In this document: positions 14,437 to 23,396 of the stretch, piece after piece
Position numbering within the stretch: the first letter of the stretch is position 1
Layout: each line of letters begins with the position of its first letter
Source: CALKMS01 sp036796755
Lineage (GTDB): Bacteria; Actinomycetota; Aquicultoria; SKW223; CALKMS01
Length of the DNA: 25,176 nt
Reading direction: 5' to 3'
Assembly: GCA_036796755.1 (NCBI GenBank)
Contig: DAIRCJ010000015.1
Location: 1-25,176 of the forward strand
Translations under genes and position numbers: made by a program
Notes under the pieces: model-generated
Database searches by the model: none
What the model saw: the letters and a program-made list of their open reading frames with translations, nothing else
What the model was told of the DNA's origin: nothing

Positions 14437-15782
14437 AGTCTTCTCCCGTCTTTCAGTGTCGGGCTTGCGGTTATCAAGCCTCAGGCTGGCTTGGAAGATG
14501 CCCGAACTGCGGGGAATGGGATAGTTTTAAAGAAAAAAAAGAAGATTCAGAAAAACTGGAGATTGACTTACCCCAACCAAAACCACTTTCCCAGATTGAT
14601 TTTCAGGAAGAACCCCGTTTTAGCTCAGGATTTTCCGAGTTTGACCGCGTTTTGGGAGGGGGAGTTGTAAAAGGTTCGGTAGTTTTAGTCGGCGGCGAAC
14701 CGGGAATTGGTAAATCTACTCTTCTTTTACAGGTAGCTTCTAATTTGTCCGGAGCGGGCAAAAGAGTATTATATATATCTGGCGAAGAATCGCCTCCTCA
14801 AATAGGAATGCGGTCAAAAAGGCTGGGGTGTTCGCTTTCGGAAGTTTATCTTTTAACTGAAACTGATGTTCGAATTGCTCTTGAAGTAATTAAAGAGAAC
14901 CAGCCCGAAGTGGTTATTATCGATTCCATCCAGTCTTTTTATTATCCAGAGCTTTCTTCTCTTCCGGGAAGCCCCAATCAGCTTCGGGAAACCACCTTAA
15001 AAATTGTGGAAATAGCTAAAAAAAAAGGGATAACTTTCTTTTTAATTGGTCAGGTAACTAAAGAAGGTCAGCTGGCGGGGCCCAAAATTATTGAGCATCT
15101 GGTTGATACCGTTCTTTATTTTGAAAGTAGTCTTTCTGACCTCCACAGAATTATCAGAGCAGTTAAAAATCGCTTTGGTTCAACTGATGAAGTTGGGATT
15201 TTTGAGATGGGGGCCGAGGGTTTAAAAGAAGTGGAAAATCCGGCTTCTCACTTCCTTTCCAGAAAGGGGGGGAGGAAAGGGGTAGCGGTGGCGGCGGTAA
15301 TGGAAGGCTCAAGACCGTTTCTTCTGGAATTCCAGGCTTTAACTAACAAAACTTTTTTCCCTAATCCACGAAGACTTTCACTGGGAATTGACTTAAATCG
15401 TCTCTTATTGATCCTGGCTATATTGGAAAAAAACACCTCGCTTCGGCTGTTTGAAAACGATATTTATTTAAGCACCGCTGGCGGGCTCAAGCTCAATGAC
15501 CCGGCAGCTGACCTGGCGGTTTTAGTTAGCGTTTACAGTTCTTTACGCGACCTGGCTTTAGCTGAGGGCCTGGTTTTTCTGGGTGAGATTGGTCTGGGGG
15601 GTGATTTAAGACCCGTTCCTTTTATAAATTTAAGACTGAAAGAAGCGGCAAAATTAAGTTTTAAATGGGCTGTTTTGCCAAAATATGATAAAATTGAAAG
15701 TCAGGGTTCGCTTAAGCTGATTTTTAAAGAAAATATCGGGGAGGTTTTAGAGCTTCTTTCCAGAAATGATTGGCAGGAGTAA
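14433..15782 (+). CDS. radA: DNA repair protein RadA (Sms)
   Basis: RadA is a RecA-like ATPase that helps branch migration and processing of recombination intermediates. The 449-residue protein begins with a C4 zinc finger (Cys9, Cys12, Cys23, Cys26). It continues with the RecA core, Walker A GGEPGIGKST at 87-96, the IIDSIQ Walker B region, and the RadA-specific KNRFG motif at 245-249. It ends with a Lon-protease-like domain that includes LYLSTAGGLKL-like and GEIGLGGDLRPV segments. All elements are intact and the length is standard. It starts by a four-base ATGA overlap with clpC and overlaps disA by 17 bases, matching the common clpC-radA-disA order. Confidence 0.97.
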   Translation: MKSSPVFQCRACGYQASGWLGRCPNCGEWDSFKEKKEDSEKLEIDLPQPKPLSQIDFQEEPRFSSGFSEFDRVLGGGVVKGSVVLVGGEPGIGKSTLLLQVASNLSGAGKRVLYISGEESPPQIGMRSKRLGCSLSEVYLLTETDVRIALEVIKENQPEVVIIDSIQSFYYPELSSLPGSPNQLRETTLKIVEIAKKKGITFFLIGQVTKEGQLAGPKIIEHLVDTVLYFESSLSDLHRIIRAVKNRFGSTDEVGIFEMGAEGLKEVENPASHFLSRKGGRKGVAVAAVMEGSRPFLLEFQALTNKTFFPNPRRLSLGIDLNRLLLILAILEKNTSLRLFENDIYLSTAGGLKLNDPAADLAVLVSVYSSLRDLALAEGLVFLGEIGLGGDLRPVPFINLRLKEAAKLSFKWAVLPKYDKIESQGSLKLIFKENIGEVLELLSRNDWQE

Positions 15783-16869
15783 AGCAGTAAAGGAAGAGGT
15801 TTTTCGGGAAGTTTTTGAGTTATTGGCTCCGGGGACCGAGTTGAGAGAAGCAGTTGAGCAAATTTTAAGTGGTCGAACTGGGGCTTTAATAATCATAGGC
15901 GACCTCCCTGAGGTTTTAAAAATCTCCGATGGGGGGATAAAGGTTGATTGTCCTTTAACGGCGGCCCGCTTAACCGAGCTAACCAAGATGGACGGAGCTA
16001 TCCTGGTGGACGAGAAAAAGGGTCGTATCTTAATGGCTAATGTCCACCTTAATCCCAGCCCGAAAATACGCACTTCGGAGACTGGGATGAGACATCGAAC
16101 AGCTGAAAGGGTTTCCCGACAGACTAACGCTTTAGCCATTGCCATTTCTCAGCGCCGAAACATTGTTTCTCTTTATTTGCGGGGTTATAAGTATGTTTTG
16201 CCCCAGGTAGAGGTGTTGCTGGGTAAAGCTAATCAGGCCCTTCAAACTCTGGAAAGGTATCGCGAGCGCTTTGACAAAATGAGTTCAACCCTGACTCAGC
16301 TGGAGCTGGCTGATGTTGCTACCCTGGCTGATGTGGTTAGCACCATTCAGCGGGGAGAAATGGCTGCTCGGATAGCTCGAGAGGTGGAAAGATACATTGC
16401 CGAGCTTGGAGTTGAGGGAAGATTAATTAAGATGCAACTTGAGGAGTTAGCTTCCGGGCTGGAAGAGGAAAGATTGATGCTGATAAAGGACTACGTGAAA
16501 AACGAAAAAAACGGGGAGAAGGTCTTAAAAACTCTGGCTGCTTTCTCTCTGGACGAACTTCTGGACCCGTCTCGGGTAGCCCAGGCTTTGGGTTATGATG
16601 GAGACCTGGAAAAAATGGAAGAAAACTTAAAGCCTCGTGGCTATCGTGTTTTGAGAAAAATCCCGAGATTGCCGCTTGGAGTAGTTGACAAACTGGTGGA
16701 GAGGTTTAAAAGTCTACTGAAAATTACCGAAGCCACCACCGAGGAGCTTGATGATGTTGAAGGAGTGGGAGAAGTGAGAGCTCGGGCAATTCAGCAGGGG
16801 CTGGATCGCTTAAAGGAAGAGAGCGGTCTCAATCCATTTCTTTCGGAGAAAGAAAGCGGAAATGTATAA
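15766..16869 (+). CDS. disA: Diadenylate cyclase DisA
   Basis: DisA makes cyclic di-AMP from two ATP and scans DNA for damage or branched structures. The 367-residue protein has the N-terminal DAC domain with DGA at residues 76-78 and RHRTAER at 109-115, both needed for catalysis. A long helical spine follows (about 150-290), then a C-terminal helix-hairpin-helix DNA-binding domain (about 300-350) with LDDVEGVGEVRARAIQQGL. The start ATG at 15766 lies within the 3' end of radA, and its own last bases overlap the next gene. This is the standard radA-disA pairing, and the presence of the gene implies c-di-AMP signalling in this organism. Confidence 0.97.
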   Translation: MIGRSKAVKEEVFREVFELLAPGTELREAVEQILSGRTGALIIIGDLPEVLKISDGGIKVDCPLTAARLTELTKMDGAILVDEKKGRILMANVHLNPSPKIRTSETGMRHRTAERVSRQTNALAIAISQRRNIVSLYLRGYKYVLPQVEVLLGKANQALQTLERYRERFDKMSSTLTQLELADVATLADVVSTIQRGEMAARIAREVERYIAELGVEGRLIKMQLEELASGLEEERLMLIKDYVKNEKNGEKVLKTLAAFSLDELLDPSRVAQALGYDGDLEKMEENLKPRGYRVLRKIPRLPLGVVDKLVERFKSLLKITEATTEELDDVEGVGEVRARAIQQGLDRLKEESGLNPFLSEKESGNV

Positions 16870-17920
16870 GGAACTTGTCAGGTTAATTATCATCTTTTTC
16901 TTAACTTTGATTTGCTACTTTGTTTATTTTCTGGTTTCGCCTTTCCTGGAGCGATTTTATTCGCCTTTAACCTCTTATTTACTGTTCATTTTTTTGTTTG
17001 TCGGCTTTGGCTACCTGTTTGGAGGATATGTTGGCTATCATGCTACCCGATTGACTGATTTACTGGAGGAAGCCTTAGAAAAAGTTCCGGCTATTGACTT
17101 TCTGATACTGGTTTTTGGTTTGTTAGTTGGTTTGGTAGTAGCAGCCTTAATTTCCTTACCCCTGTTTACTAATCTCTCTTCTGCTTCTTATTCTTACCCT
17201 TTGATTTTTTTAATTTTTTTCTTTTTTGGTTCTGGCGGAGTTTTTTTGGGGTGGCGGAAGAGAGGAGAACTTAAGTCGTTGGTAAAGTTTGATGAGCCTA
17301 AATCTACTCCAACCAGATTAAAGATTCTGGATACGAGCGCGGTGGTTGATGGTCGGCTGGCGGACTTGAGAGAGCTGGGCATCCTCGAGGGCGAGCTGGT
17401 GCTGCCTTCCTTCGTTTTGAAGGAAATCCACGCCCTGGCTGACTCTTTTGATAGTCTCAAGCGAGCACGAGGAAGAAGAGCCCTTGAGGTTTTAGAGAAA
17501 CTGAAATCTCAGGGGGGGCTAAAGATAAACGAAAAAGAGTACCCCCAGATTGAAAGCGTTGATGATAAACTGGTTGCTTTAGCCAGGGAGACGAAGGGAA
17601 CTATTGTTACCACTGATTATAGCCTTGGAAAGGTTGCTTCGCTGGCTGGTCAGAAAGTTTTGAACCTGAACGAAGTGGCTGTTGCTTTAAAGCCAGTTTA
17701 TTTGCCCGGCGAGAAAATAAAGATTAAAGTGGTAAAAGAGGGAAAGGAAAAAGGTCAGGGGGCGGGTTATCTCGACGACGGGACTCTGGTGGTTATTGAA
17801 GACGGAAGACGTTTTATCGGAGAAGAGATAGAAGTAGTTGTGACCGGCTTAATCCAAACCTCTTCAGGCAAGATAGTTTTTACCCGACCAACTGAGGGAG
17901 TTCAATGGTCGGAGCAGTAA
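16862..17920 (+). CDS. PIN/TRAM domain membrane protein (YacL-like)
   Basis: The 352-residue protein has four hydrophobic segments in the first 135 residues, then a PIN-type nuclease domain and a C-terminal TRAM domain. The PIN domain begins KILDTSAVVDGRLADL, with the first catalytic aspartate at 157. Further acidic residues occur in VDDKLVALA and TTDYSLG, as expected for the Mg-binding cluster. The TRAM segment starts near residue 280 (LPGEKIKIKVVKEGKEKGQGAGYLDDGT) and suggests RNA binding. In Firmicutes the equivalent yacL (or 'PilT-like') gene occupies this place between disA and ispD. A membrane-tethered ribonuclease is likely, but its target is unknown. It overlaps disA by 8 and ispD by 16 bases. 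Confidence 0.92.
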   Translation: MYKELVRLIIIFFLTLICYFVYFLVSPFLERFYSPLTSYLLFIFLFVGFGYLFGGYVGYHATRLTDLLEEALEKVPAIDFLILVFGLLVGLVVAALISLPLFTNLSSASYSYPLIFLIFFFFGSGGVFLGWRKRGELKSLVKFDEPKSTPTRLKILDTSAVVDGRLADLRELGILEGELVLPSFVLKEIHALADSFDSLKRARGRRALEVLEKLKSQGGLKINEKEYPQIESVDDKLVALARETKGTIVTTDYSLGKVASLAGQKVLNLNEVAVALKPVYLPGEKIKIKVVKEGKEKGQGAGYLDDGTLVVIEDGRRFIGEEIEVVVTGLIQTSSGKIVFTRPTEGVQWSEQ

Positions 17921-18588
17921 TAGCTGCTGCCGGTGAGGGACGAAGGATGGGGCAAAAAAAGCAGTTCCTCTCCTTGCTTGGCAAACCTCTTCTTTTCTGG
18001 ACTTTAAAAGCTTTTGAGGCGTGTTCGGTTGTTGACAGTCTGGTTTTAGTGGTAAATGCTGAGGAGATAAACAGGGCGGCAGAGATGACCCGTCAGGAGA
18101 ATTTTTCCAAGGTGGCTTCTATTGTTGAGGGAGGTCGAAGAAGACAGGATTCAGTGCTTAAAGGATTTAACGCTTTACCCGATTTAGCTGAAGTTGTAGT
18201 AGTTCATGATGGAGCAAGACCGTTAATCAAGCCAGCAGTTATTGAAAGAGCAGTTACTGATTTGAAATCATTTGACGGCCTTGTTGTAGCTGTGCCGGCT
18301 GTTGATACTTTAAAAGAAGTCAGTGAAGGTGTGGTTATGAGAACCCTTGACCGAAAGCTTATCTGGCAAGCTCAAACCCCCCAAGTTTTCCGTCGAGGGG
18401 TTTTAAGCGAGGTCTTTCGGGTTCTGGAGAGAGAAAATCTCGAGTTTACCGATGAGGCAGCGGCAGCTGAGGCTCTGGGTTATAAAATCGCCGTAACTTT
18501 TGGCGATTATGCCAACTTTAAAATTACCACCCCTCTTGATTTAGTTCTGGCTGAGGCTGTTTTAAGGGAAAGATGCGAGTCGGCATAG
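17905..18588 (+). CDS. ispD: 2-C-methyl-D-erythritol 4-phosphate cytidylyltransferase (IspD)
   Basis: IspD couples MEP with CTP in the non-mevalonate isoprenoid pathway. The 227-residue protein has the nucleotide-binding start VGAVIAAAGEGRRMGQKKQF (residues 2-21), the GGRRRQDSV segment, VVHDGARPL, and AQTPQVF near residue 152, all standard for the family. The following overlapping gene, ispF, acts two steps later in the same pathway. The ATG at 17905 is inside the last codons of the PIN/TRAM gene, so the genes are coupled. Nothing is missing from the active site as far as I can see. Confidence 0.96.
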   Translation: MVGAVIAAAGEGRRMGQKKQFLSLLGKPLLFWTLKAFEACSVVDSLVLVVNAEEINRAAEMTRQENFSKVASIVEGGRRRQDSVLKGFNALPDLAEVVVVHDGARPLIKPAVIERAVTDLKSFDGLVVAVPAVDTLKEVSEGVVMRTLDRKLIWQAQTPQVFRRGVLSEVFRVLERENLEFTDEAAAAEALGYKIAVTFGDYANFKITTPLDLVLAEAVLRERCESA

Positions 18589-19061
18589 GGTTTGATGCTC
18601 ACCCTTTCCTCCCCGGGAGAAAGCTTTTTCTGGGTGGAATTGAGCTTTCCTATCCGCTGGGACTTGCTGGTCATTCAGATGCGGATGTAGCTTTACATGC
18701 TCTAATGGATGCTTTGTTGGGGGCGGCAGCTCTTCCGGAAATTGGCCATTTTTTCCCCGACACCGATGACCGATGGCGAAACGCCTCCTCAGTCGAACTT
18801 TTAAAACAGGTTGTCAGGGAAGTTTCTTTAGCCGGTTTTCAAATAGTCAATGTTGATTTGGTGATCATTGCTGAAGAACCTTATTTAGCTCCTTACCGGG
18901 AGGAAATGAGAAGAAGCATTGCGCGTACTCTGGGAGTGGAAACTGGAAAAGTAGGGGTGAAAGCTACCACGACTGAGAAGCTTGGTTTTGTTGGTCGTAA
19001 AGAAGGAATAGCAGCTCAAGCTGTGGTTTTACTTCAGGAGAAAGATGAAGCCAAGGGTTAG
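18573..19061 (+). CDS. ispF: 2-C-methyl-D-erythritol 2,4-cyclodiphosphate synthase (IspF)
   Basis: IspF cyclises CDP-ME 2-phosphate to MEcPP in the MEP pathway. The 162-residue protein carries the metal ligands Asp8, His10 and His42, the GHSDADVALHALMDALLG signature (33-50), the GHFFPDTD loop, and the KATTTEKLGFVGRKEGIAAQA segment that contacts the cytidine. The length and the positions of the ligands equal those of E. coli IspF. It begins 16 bases inside ispD and ends 17 bases inside gltX. ispE is not in the window. Confidence 0.97.
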   Translation: MRVGIGFDAHPFLPGRKLFLGGIELSYPLGLAGHSDADVALHALMDALLGAAALPEIGHFFPDTDDRWRNASSVELLKQVVREVSLAGFQIVNVDLVIIAEEPYLAPYREEMRRSIARTLGVETGKVGVKATTTEKLGFVGRKEGIAAQAVVLLQEKDEAKG

Positions 19062-20469
19062 ATTTGCTCCTTCCCCTACTGGATTTCTCCACCTCGGGGG
19101 AGCCCGAACCGCTCTTTTTAACTTCCTCTTTGCTAAAAAGAAGAAGGGTAGATTTATTTTAAGGATTGAAGACACCGATGTTACCCGGGAGGTAGAGGGA
19201 GCGGTGGAGGAGATAATCTCTTCCTTGAGCTGGCTGGGCCTGGAATGGGATGAAGGTCCGGATATTGGCGGCGACTACGGCCCTTACCGCCAAAGCCAGA
19301 GAACCGAGCTCTATCTTCAAAAATTAGAAGAATTGAGAAGAAAAAAAGTTGTTTATCCTTGCTTTTGTTCTCCGGAAAAGATTTCCCGTTCCTTGAAGAC
19401 CCGAGAGCAGGTTTGTTCCTGTTTTAATTTAACCCCGACTGAAGTTGAAAAACTTTCCCACCATACTCCTTTTGCCTGGCGTTTTCGGGTACCGGAGGGA
19501 AAAGTTAAGTGGCGGGACCTGATAAAAGGCGAGGTTGAGATAGAAGCTTCACATTTTGGGGACTTTGTGGTGGTTAAGAGTGATGGCAAACCAACCTTTC
19601 ATTTTGCAGTGGTGGTTGATGACGCTTTAATGAATATCACCCATGTGATAAGAGGCGAAGACCACCTGACTAACACCCTTTATCACCTTTTGCTTTACCA
19701 GGCGCTCGAGCTTTCTCCTCCCCTTTTTGCTCACCTTCCTTTGCTCATTGAAAAAGACGGAAGCAAACTTTCCAAAAGAGAGGAGAGCCTCTCTATTTCT
19801 AGGCTTCGTCAGGAGGGTTTTCTGCCGGAAGCAATTCTAAATTATCTGGTTTTAACTGGCTGGTCTTCGGGAGTAGAAGGAAAAGAAGTTTTGAGTTTAG
19901 CTGAGATGATCGACCTTTTTTCTCTGGAACGGGTGGGCAAGGCCCCCAGCATTTTTGACCGCTCTCGTCTGGCCTGGTTAAACCAGGAGCATCTTCGCCG
20001 CCTTTCTCCTCATCGGATTCGGCAACTCCTTAAGTCTTTAGACAATTCAAGGTGGCGAAGGATTTTTGAGCACCCTCGTTTTGAGAGCTTTTTTGAACTG
20101 ATCAAAGAAAATCTTTTAACCTTAAAAGATCTGGAAGATTACGCTCAAGTGTTTCTTTTTGAAGATATAAAGTTTAGTCAAGAACAAAAGGATTTGGTAA
20201 AATCGGAGTCATCCAGAAAATTACTGCAGGAACTGGAAGTTTTAGTCAGAAGAGAAAGTGATTTTGATCGGGAAGCAGCAGAAAGGCTAGTGGATAAGGC
20301 AAGGAAAATGGCGAAAGATTTAGGTCAACGACCTTCAAAGGTGTTAAAATTGTGGAGGTTAGTCTTAACTTCTAGGGAAGAAGGTCCGCCACTTGCTGAT
20401 ATTTTAAGTTTTTACGGAAAGAAAAAAACTTTATCTTTAATTCGAAAAGGTTTGGAGATTAAGGAATGA
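19045..20469 (+). CDS. gltX: Glutamyl-tRNA synthetase (GltX)
   Basis: GltX attaches glutamate to tRNA-Glu, and in many bacteria of this type also to tRNA-Gln. The 474-residue protein is class I. The first signature is RFAPSPTGFLHLGGARTAL with HLGG at 16-19, IEDTD follows near 42-46, and the KMSKS-like SKLSKR is at 240-245. A cysteine cluster (YPCFC and CSC, roughly residues 109-132) looks like the zinc-binding element found in some GluRS enzymes. The helical anticodon-binding half is complete. Full length excludes the truncated GluQ paralogue. Its ATG lies inside the end of ispF, and cysE begins with an ATGA overlap at its stop, the usual gltX-cysE-cysS order. Confidence 0.96.
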   Translation: MKPRVRFAPSPTGFLHLGGARTALFNFLFAKKKKGRFILRIEDTDVTREVEGAVEEIISSLSWLGLEWDEGPDIGGDYGPYRQSQRTELYLQKLEELRRKKVVYPCFCSPEKISRSLKTREQVCSCFNLTPTEVEKLSHHTPFAWRFRVPEGKVKWRDLIKGEVEIEASHFGDFVVVKSDGKPTFHFAVVVDDALMNITHVIRGEDHLTNTLYHLLLYQALELSPPLFAHLPLLIEKDGSKLSKREESLSISRLRQEGFLPEAILNYLVLTGWSSGVEGKEVLSLAEMIDLFSLERVGKAPSIFDRSRLAWLNQEHLRRLSPHRIRQLLKSLDNSRWRRIFEHPRFESFFELIKENLLTLKDLEDYAQVFLFEDIKFSQEQKDLVKSESSRKLLQELEVLVRRESDFDREAAERLVDKARKMAKDLGQRPSKVLKLWRLVLTSREEGPPLADILSFYGKKKTLSLIRKGLEIKE

Positions 20470-21143
20470 ACCTTTTTTCCCGGATCAAGAAAGATATCGA
20501 GGTCATAAAAGAGCGGGACCCAGCTGCCAACAATACTCTGGAAATTTTATTAACTTATCCTGGCCTTCATGCTATCTGGTTTCACCGCCTCAATCACTGG
20601 CTTTACCTGAAAGGCCTAAGGACTCTTCCCCGTCTTATTTCCCATTTTGCTCGCTGGCTGACCGGAATTGAGATTCATCCTGGAGCAACTATTGGTGAAG
20701 GTTTCTTTATTGACCATGGGATGGGAGTGGTCATTGGAGAGACTACCGAAATCGGCAACAATGTCACTCTTTATCAGGGGGTAACACTTGGCGGCACCGG
20801 AAAGGAGAAGGGGAAAAGACACCCAACCATCAGGGATAATGTGGTAATTTCGGCAGATGCTACTGTATTAGGACCGATAGAAATTGGCGAAAACTCCAGA
20901 GTGGGAGCTGGGGCAGTAGTAATTCAATCAGTTCCTCCCAACTCTACAGTGGTAGGCGTTCCTGGTCGGGTGGTGAGGAAGGAAGGCAAGAAAGTCCATC
21001 CTCTTGACTTGCACCACGAAAGGTTGCCCGACCCCGTTCTGGAAACTTTTAACACCATTTTTAAAAGGATTGACAAATTAGAGTATATGCTGGAAGAGTT
21101 AGTCGGAAAAAAAGAGAAGAAAAAGAAAAAAAGAAAGAAATGA
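20466..21143 (+). CDS. cysE: Serine O-acetyltransferase (CysE)
   Basis: CysE acetylates serine with acetyl-CoA, the first step of cysteine synthesis. The 225-residue protein has a helical N-terminal part with ERDPAA and HAIWFHRLNHWL, then the left-handed beta-helix formed by hexapeptide repeats, including GIEIHPGATIGEGFFIDHG with the catalytic histidine, GVTLGGTGKEKGKRHPTI with the arm loop, and GAGAVV. It ends in an unusually lysine-rich tail (GKKEKKKKKRKK, the last dozen residues), in place of the isoleucine end seen in many CysE that bind CysK. It overlaps gltX and cysS by four bases each, so cysteine synthesis and cysteine charging share a transcript. Confidence 0.95.
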   Translation: MNLFSRIKKDIEVIKERDPAANNTLEILLTYPGLHAIWFHRLNHWLYLKGLRTLPRLISHFARWLTGIEIHPGATIGEGFFIDHGMGVVIGETTEIGNNVTLYQGVTLGGTGKEKGKRHPTIRDNVVISADATVLGPIEIGENSRVGAGAVVIQSVPPNSTVVGVPGRVVRKEGKKVHPLDLHHERLPDPVLETFNTIFKRIDKLEYMLEELVGKKEKKKKKRKK

Positions 21144-22678
21144 AAATTCGCTTTTTAAACACTCTCGGGCGCGAAGTTCAAGAATTCGAGCCTTTAAGCA
21201 AAAACGAGGTAAAAATGTATGTTTGCGGTCCTACCGTTTACAACTATATTCACATTGGGAATGCTCGTTGTTATGTTGTTTTTGATGTCCTGAAGCGTTT
21301 TTTGAAGTCTCAGGGTTATAAAGTTATTCATGTTCAAAACTTTACTGATGTGGACGACAAGATAATCAAGCGGGCTCAGGAAGAAGGAGTTTCCCCGGCC
21401 GAGGTAAGCCGGAAGTACGAAGCCGCTTTTATTGAGGATATGGAAGCCCTGGGAGTGGAAAAGCCAGATTACACTCCGCGGGCAACTGAGTTTATTGATC
21501 GGATGATTGAGATTATTAAAACTCTTATTGATAAAGGTTTTGCTTATGAGATTGAAGGCAGTGTCTATTTTCGAGTGGACAGTTTTCCTGACTATGGCAA
21601 GCTATCCGGTCGAAGCAAAGAAGAACTTCTGGCTGGAGCCAGAGTAGAAGTGGATGAAAGAAAGGAAAACCCTCTTGATTTTGCTCTCTGGAAGAGCGCT
21701 AAACCGGGGGAGCCTTTCTGGGAGAGCCCCTGGGGTAAGGGAAGGCCAGGCTGGCATATTGAGTGTAGCGCTATGTCTTCCACTTTCTTTGGCCCCACTT
21801 TTGATATTCACGGAGGCGGAGAGGATTTAATCTTTCCTCATCACGAAAACGAAATAGCCCAGTCGGAAGCTTTTTCCGGGATTAAACCCTTTGTTCGCTA
21901 CTGGCTCCATAACGGTCTTTTGACCATCAGGTCTGAAAAGATGGCTAAGTCGGTGGGCAACATAATTTTATTAAGAGAGCTGCTGAAAAAGTATCACCCA
22001 AACGCTCTGCGAATATTTTACCTCTCGACCAGTTACCGCAGTCAGCTTGATTATTCTGAAGAAAGGATGGTTGAAGCGGTTAAAGCCTGGGAAAGGCTGG
22101 AGCAGGCCTGGGATAGCCTTCAGTTCTTTCTTCAGCTCAAGGGGAAAGAAGTTTTTAGCGAGGTCAATAAAGAATTGGGACTAACAGAGGAGGCTTTTTT
22201 AAACTCCCGAAAAGCTTTTTACGAGAGCCTGGCCAATGATTTAAATACAGCCCGAGCTCTGGCGGCGCTTTTTGAGCTGGTGAAACAGGTAAACAAGTAT
22301 CTCCAGGGGCGTCGTTTGCCCCTGATTGAAAAAGAGAGGGAGTTGTTTTCTAAGGTATCTGAATTTTTTTCCCAGGCAGCTTATATTTTCGGCCTTCAAT
22401 TGGGAACTTATAAGGATGTTTATCTTGAGCATCGAAAGGCTGATATTTTTAAACTCAAACAGGAACTGGGTTTGAGGTCTAAAGGGTTAAAAGAAATAAT
22501 TTCGGAGGCTTTGGAGCGACGAGAAAAGGCTCGGTTGACCAAGAATTGGGTTGAAGCCGATTCTATCCGGGAGAAATTAAAAGAAGCCGGAATTGAAGTT
22601 GAGGACACTCTTTTTGGCCCTCGCTGGCGCTTTCAAGTGGTGGAAGAAGCCGAAACTGATGGAAGTAATAATCGGTAA
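21140..22678 (+). CDS. cysS: Cysteinyl-tRNA synthetase (CysS)
   Basis: CysS charges tRNA-Cys. The 512-residue class I enzyme has the zinc-ligand cysteine at 29 in YVCGPTVYN, HIGN at 38-41, the WHIECSAMS region with the second zinc cysteine, the GGGEDLIFPHHENEIAQSEA stretch with further zinc ligands, and KMAKS at 267-271. The C-terminal DALR and anticodon domains are present. It starts at an ATGA overlap with cysE and overlaps the next gene by 20 bases. In many Firmicutes mrnC (mini-ribonuclease III) lies between cysS and rlmB; here it is absent. No T-box leader precedes it. Confidence 0.97.
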   Translation: MKIRFLNTLGREVQEFEPLSKNEVKMYVCGPTVYNYIHIGNARCYVVFDVLKRFLKSQGYKVIHVQNFTDVDDKIIKRAQEEGVSPAEVSRKYEAAFIEDMEALGVEKPDYTPRATEFIDRMIEIIKTLIDKGFAYEIEGSVYFRVDSFPDYGKLSGRSKEELLAGARVEVDERKENPLDFALWKSAKPGEPFWESPWGKGRPGWHIECSAMSSTFFGPTFDIHGGGEDLIFPHHENEIAQSEAFSGIKPFVRYWLHNGLLTIRSEKMAKSVGNIILLRELLKKYHPNALRIFYLSTSYRSQLDYSEERMVEAVKAWERLEQAWDSLQFFLQLKGKEVFSEVNKELGLTEEAFLNSRKAFYESLANDLNTARALAALFELVKQVNKYLQGRRLPLIEKERELFSKVSEFFSQAAYIFGLQLGTYKDVYLEHRKADIFKLKQELGLRSKGLKEIISEALERREKARLTKNWVEADSIREKLKEAGIEVEDTLFGPRWRFQVVEEAETDGSNNR

Positions 22679-23396
22679 AAATCCGGTTCGCGAAACTCTT
22701 TTATTTTCTTCCCGAATTCAAGAAGTCTTTCTGGTTAAAGAAAAGAAAAGAAATCTTCAAGAGATAGCCTTTTTGGCGGAAACAAAGAAAGTAAAGTTAA
22801 GCTGGCTGAGAAAAGAAGATTTTTATAAAAAGTTTCCCTATCCGTCAACTCAAGGGGTGGCAGCTTTTGCTCGTCCCTTTCCCTATCTTTCCTTGGATGA
22901 ATTTTTTAAAAAGACTGAAGGAAGCAAAAAAGTTACCCTGGTTGTTCTGGATGGAGTGGAAGACCCTCAGAACTTTGGCTCTCTCTTGCGCTCAATAGAG
23001 TGCCTAGGCGGGGACGGAGTGGTAGTCAGGGAAAAGCGCTCGGTTAAAATGACTCCGACGGTCTACAAGGTTTCAGCTGGGGCTGCAGAGAGAGTTTCGG
23101 TGATAAGAGTAAAGAATATTACCCGGGCTTTAAGAGATTTGAAAAAAGCCGGCTTCTGGATATATGGAGCCGAAGCCAGTTCAGAAAAGACAGTTTGGGG
23201 AATTGACCCCAGCCCGAAGCTGGCATTAGTTCTAGGAAGCGAAGGTCGGGGTTTAAGTCGCCTGGTAAAGGAAGAGTGCGATGAGCTGGTTTCCATTCCT
23301 CTTCAGGGACAGATTGGCTCTTTAAATGTAGCGGTGGCTGGGGCAATTTTGCTTTATGAGGTTTTAAGAAGATATGAAACTCAAAATTCTGGTTGA
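22659..23396 (+). CDS. rlmB: 23S rRNA (guanosine-2'-O)-methyltransferase, TrmH/SpoU family (RlmB-like)
   Basis: This SPOUT methyltransferase places a ribose methyl group on structured RNA, most likely G2251 of 23S rRNA by analogy with RlmB. The protein has 245 residues: an N-terminal substrate-binding domain (MEVIIGKNPVRE onward) and the knotted SAM-binding domain. The latter has motif 1 LDGVEDPQNFGSLLRSIE, motif 2 LVLGSEGRGLSRLV, and motif 3 IPLQGQIGSLNVAVAGAILLYE. The ATG at 22659 fits the family start; the frame extends 22 codons upstream into cysS but those residues are unrelated. GGAAG at 22642-22646 may serve as the ribosome-binding site. The exact RNA target is not proved by sequence. 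Confidence 0.93.
   Translation: MEVIIGKNPVRETLLFSSRIQEVFLVKEKKRNLQEIAFLAETKKVKLSWLRKEDFYKKFPYPSTQGVAAFARPFPYLSLDEFFKKTEGSKKVTLVVLDGVEDPQNFGSLLRSIECLGGDGVVVREKRSVKMTPTVYKVSAGAAERVSVIRVKNITRALRDLKKAGFWIYGAEASSEKTVWGIDPSPKLALVLGSEGRGLSRLVKEECDELVSIPLQGQIGSLNVAVAGAILLYEVLRRYETQNSG

Noticed and set aside
20990..21200. T-box or other cysteine-responsive leader before cysS
   Set aside because: cysE and cysS overlap by four bases, leaving no room for a leader, and no T-box sequence was seen before gltX or lysS either.
22593..22658. N-terminal extension of rlmB
   Set aside because: It overlaps cysS coding sequence and adds unrelated residues before the family start at 22659.
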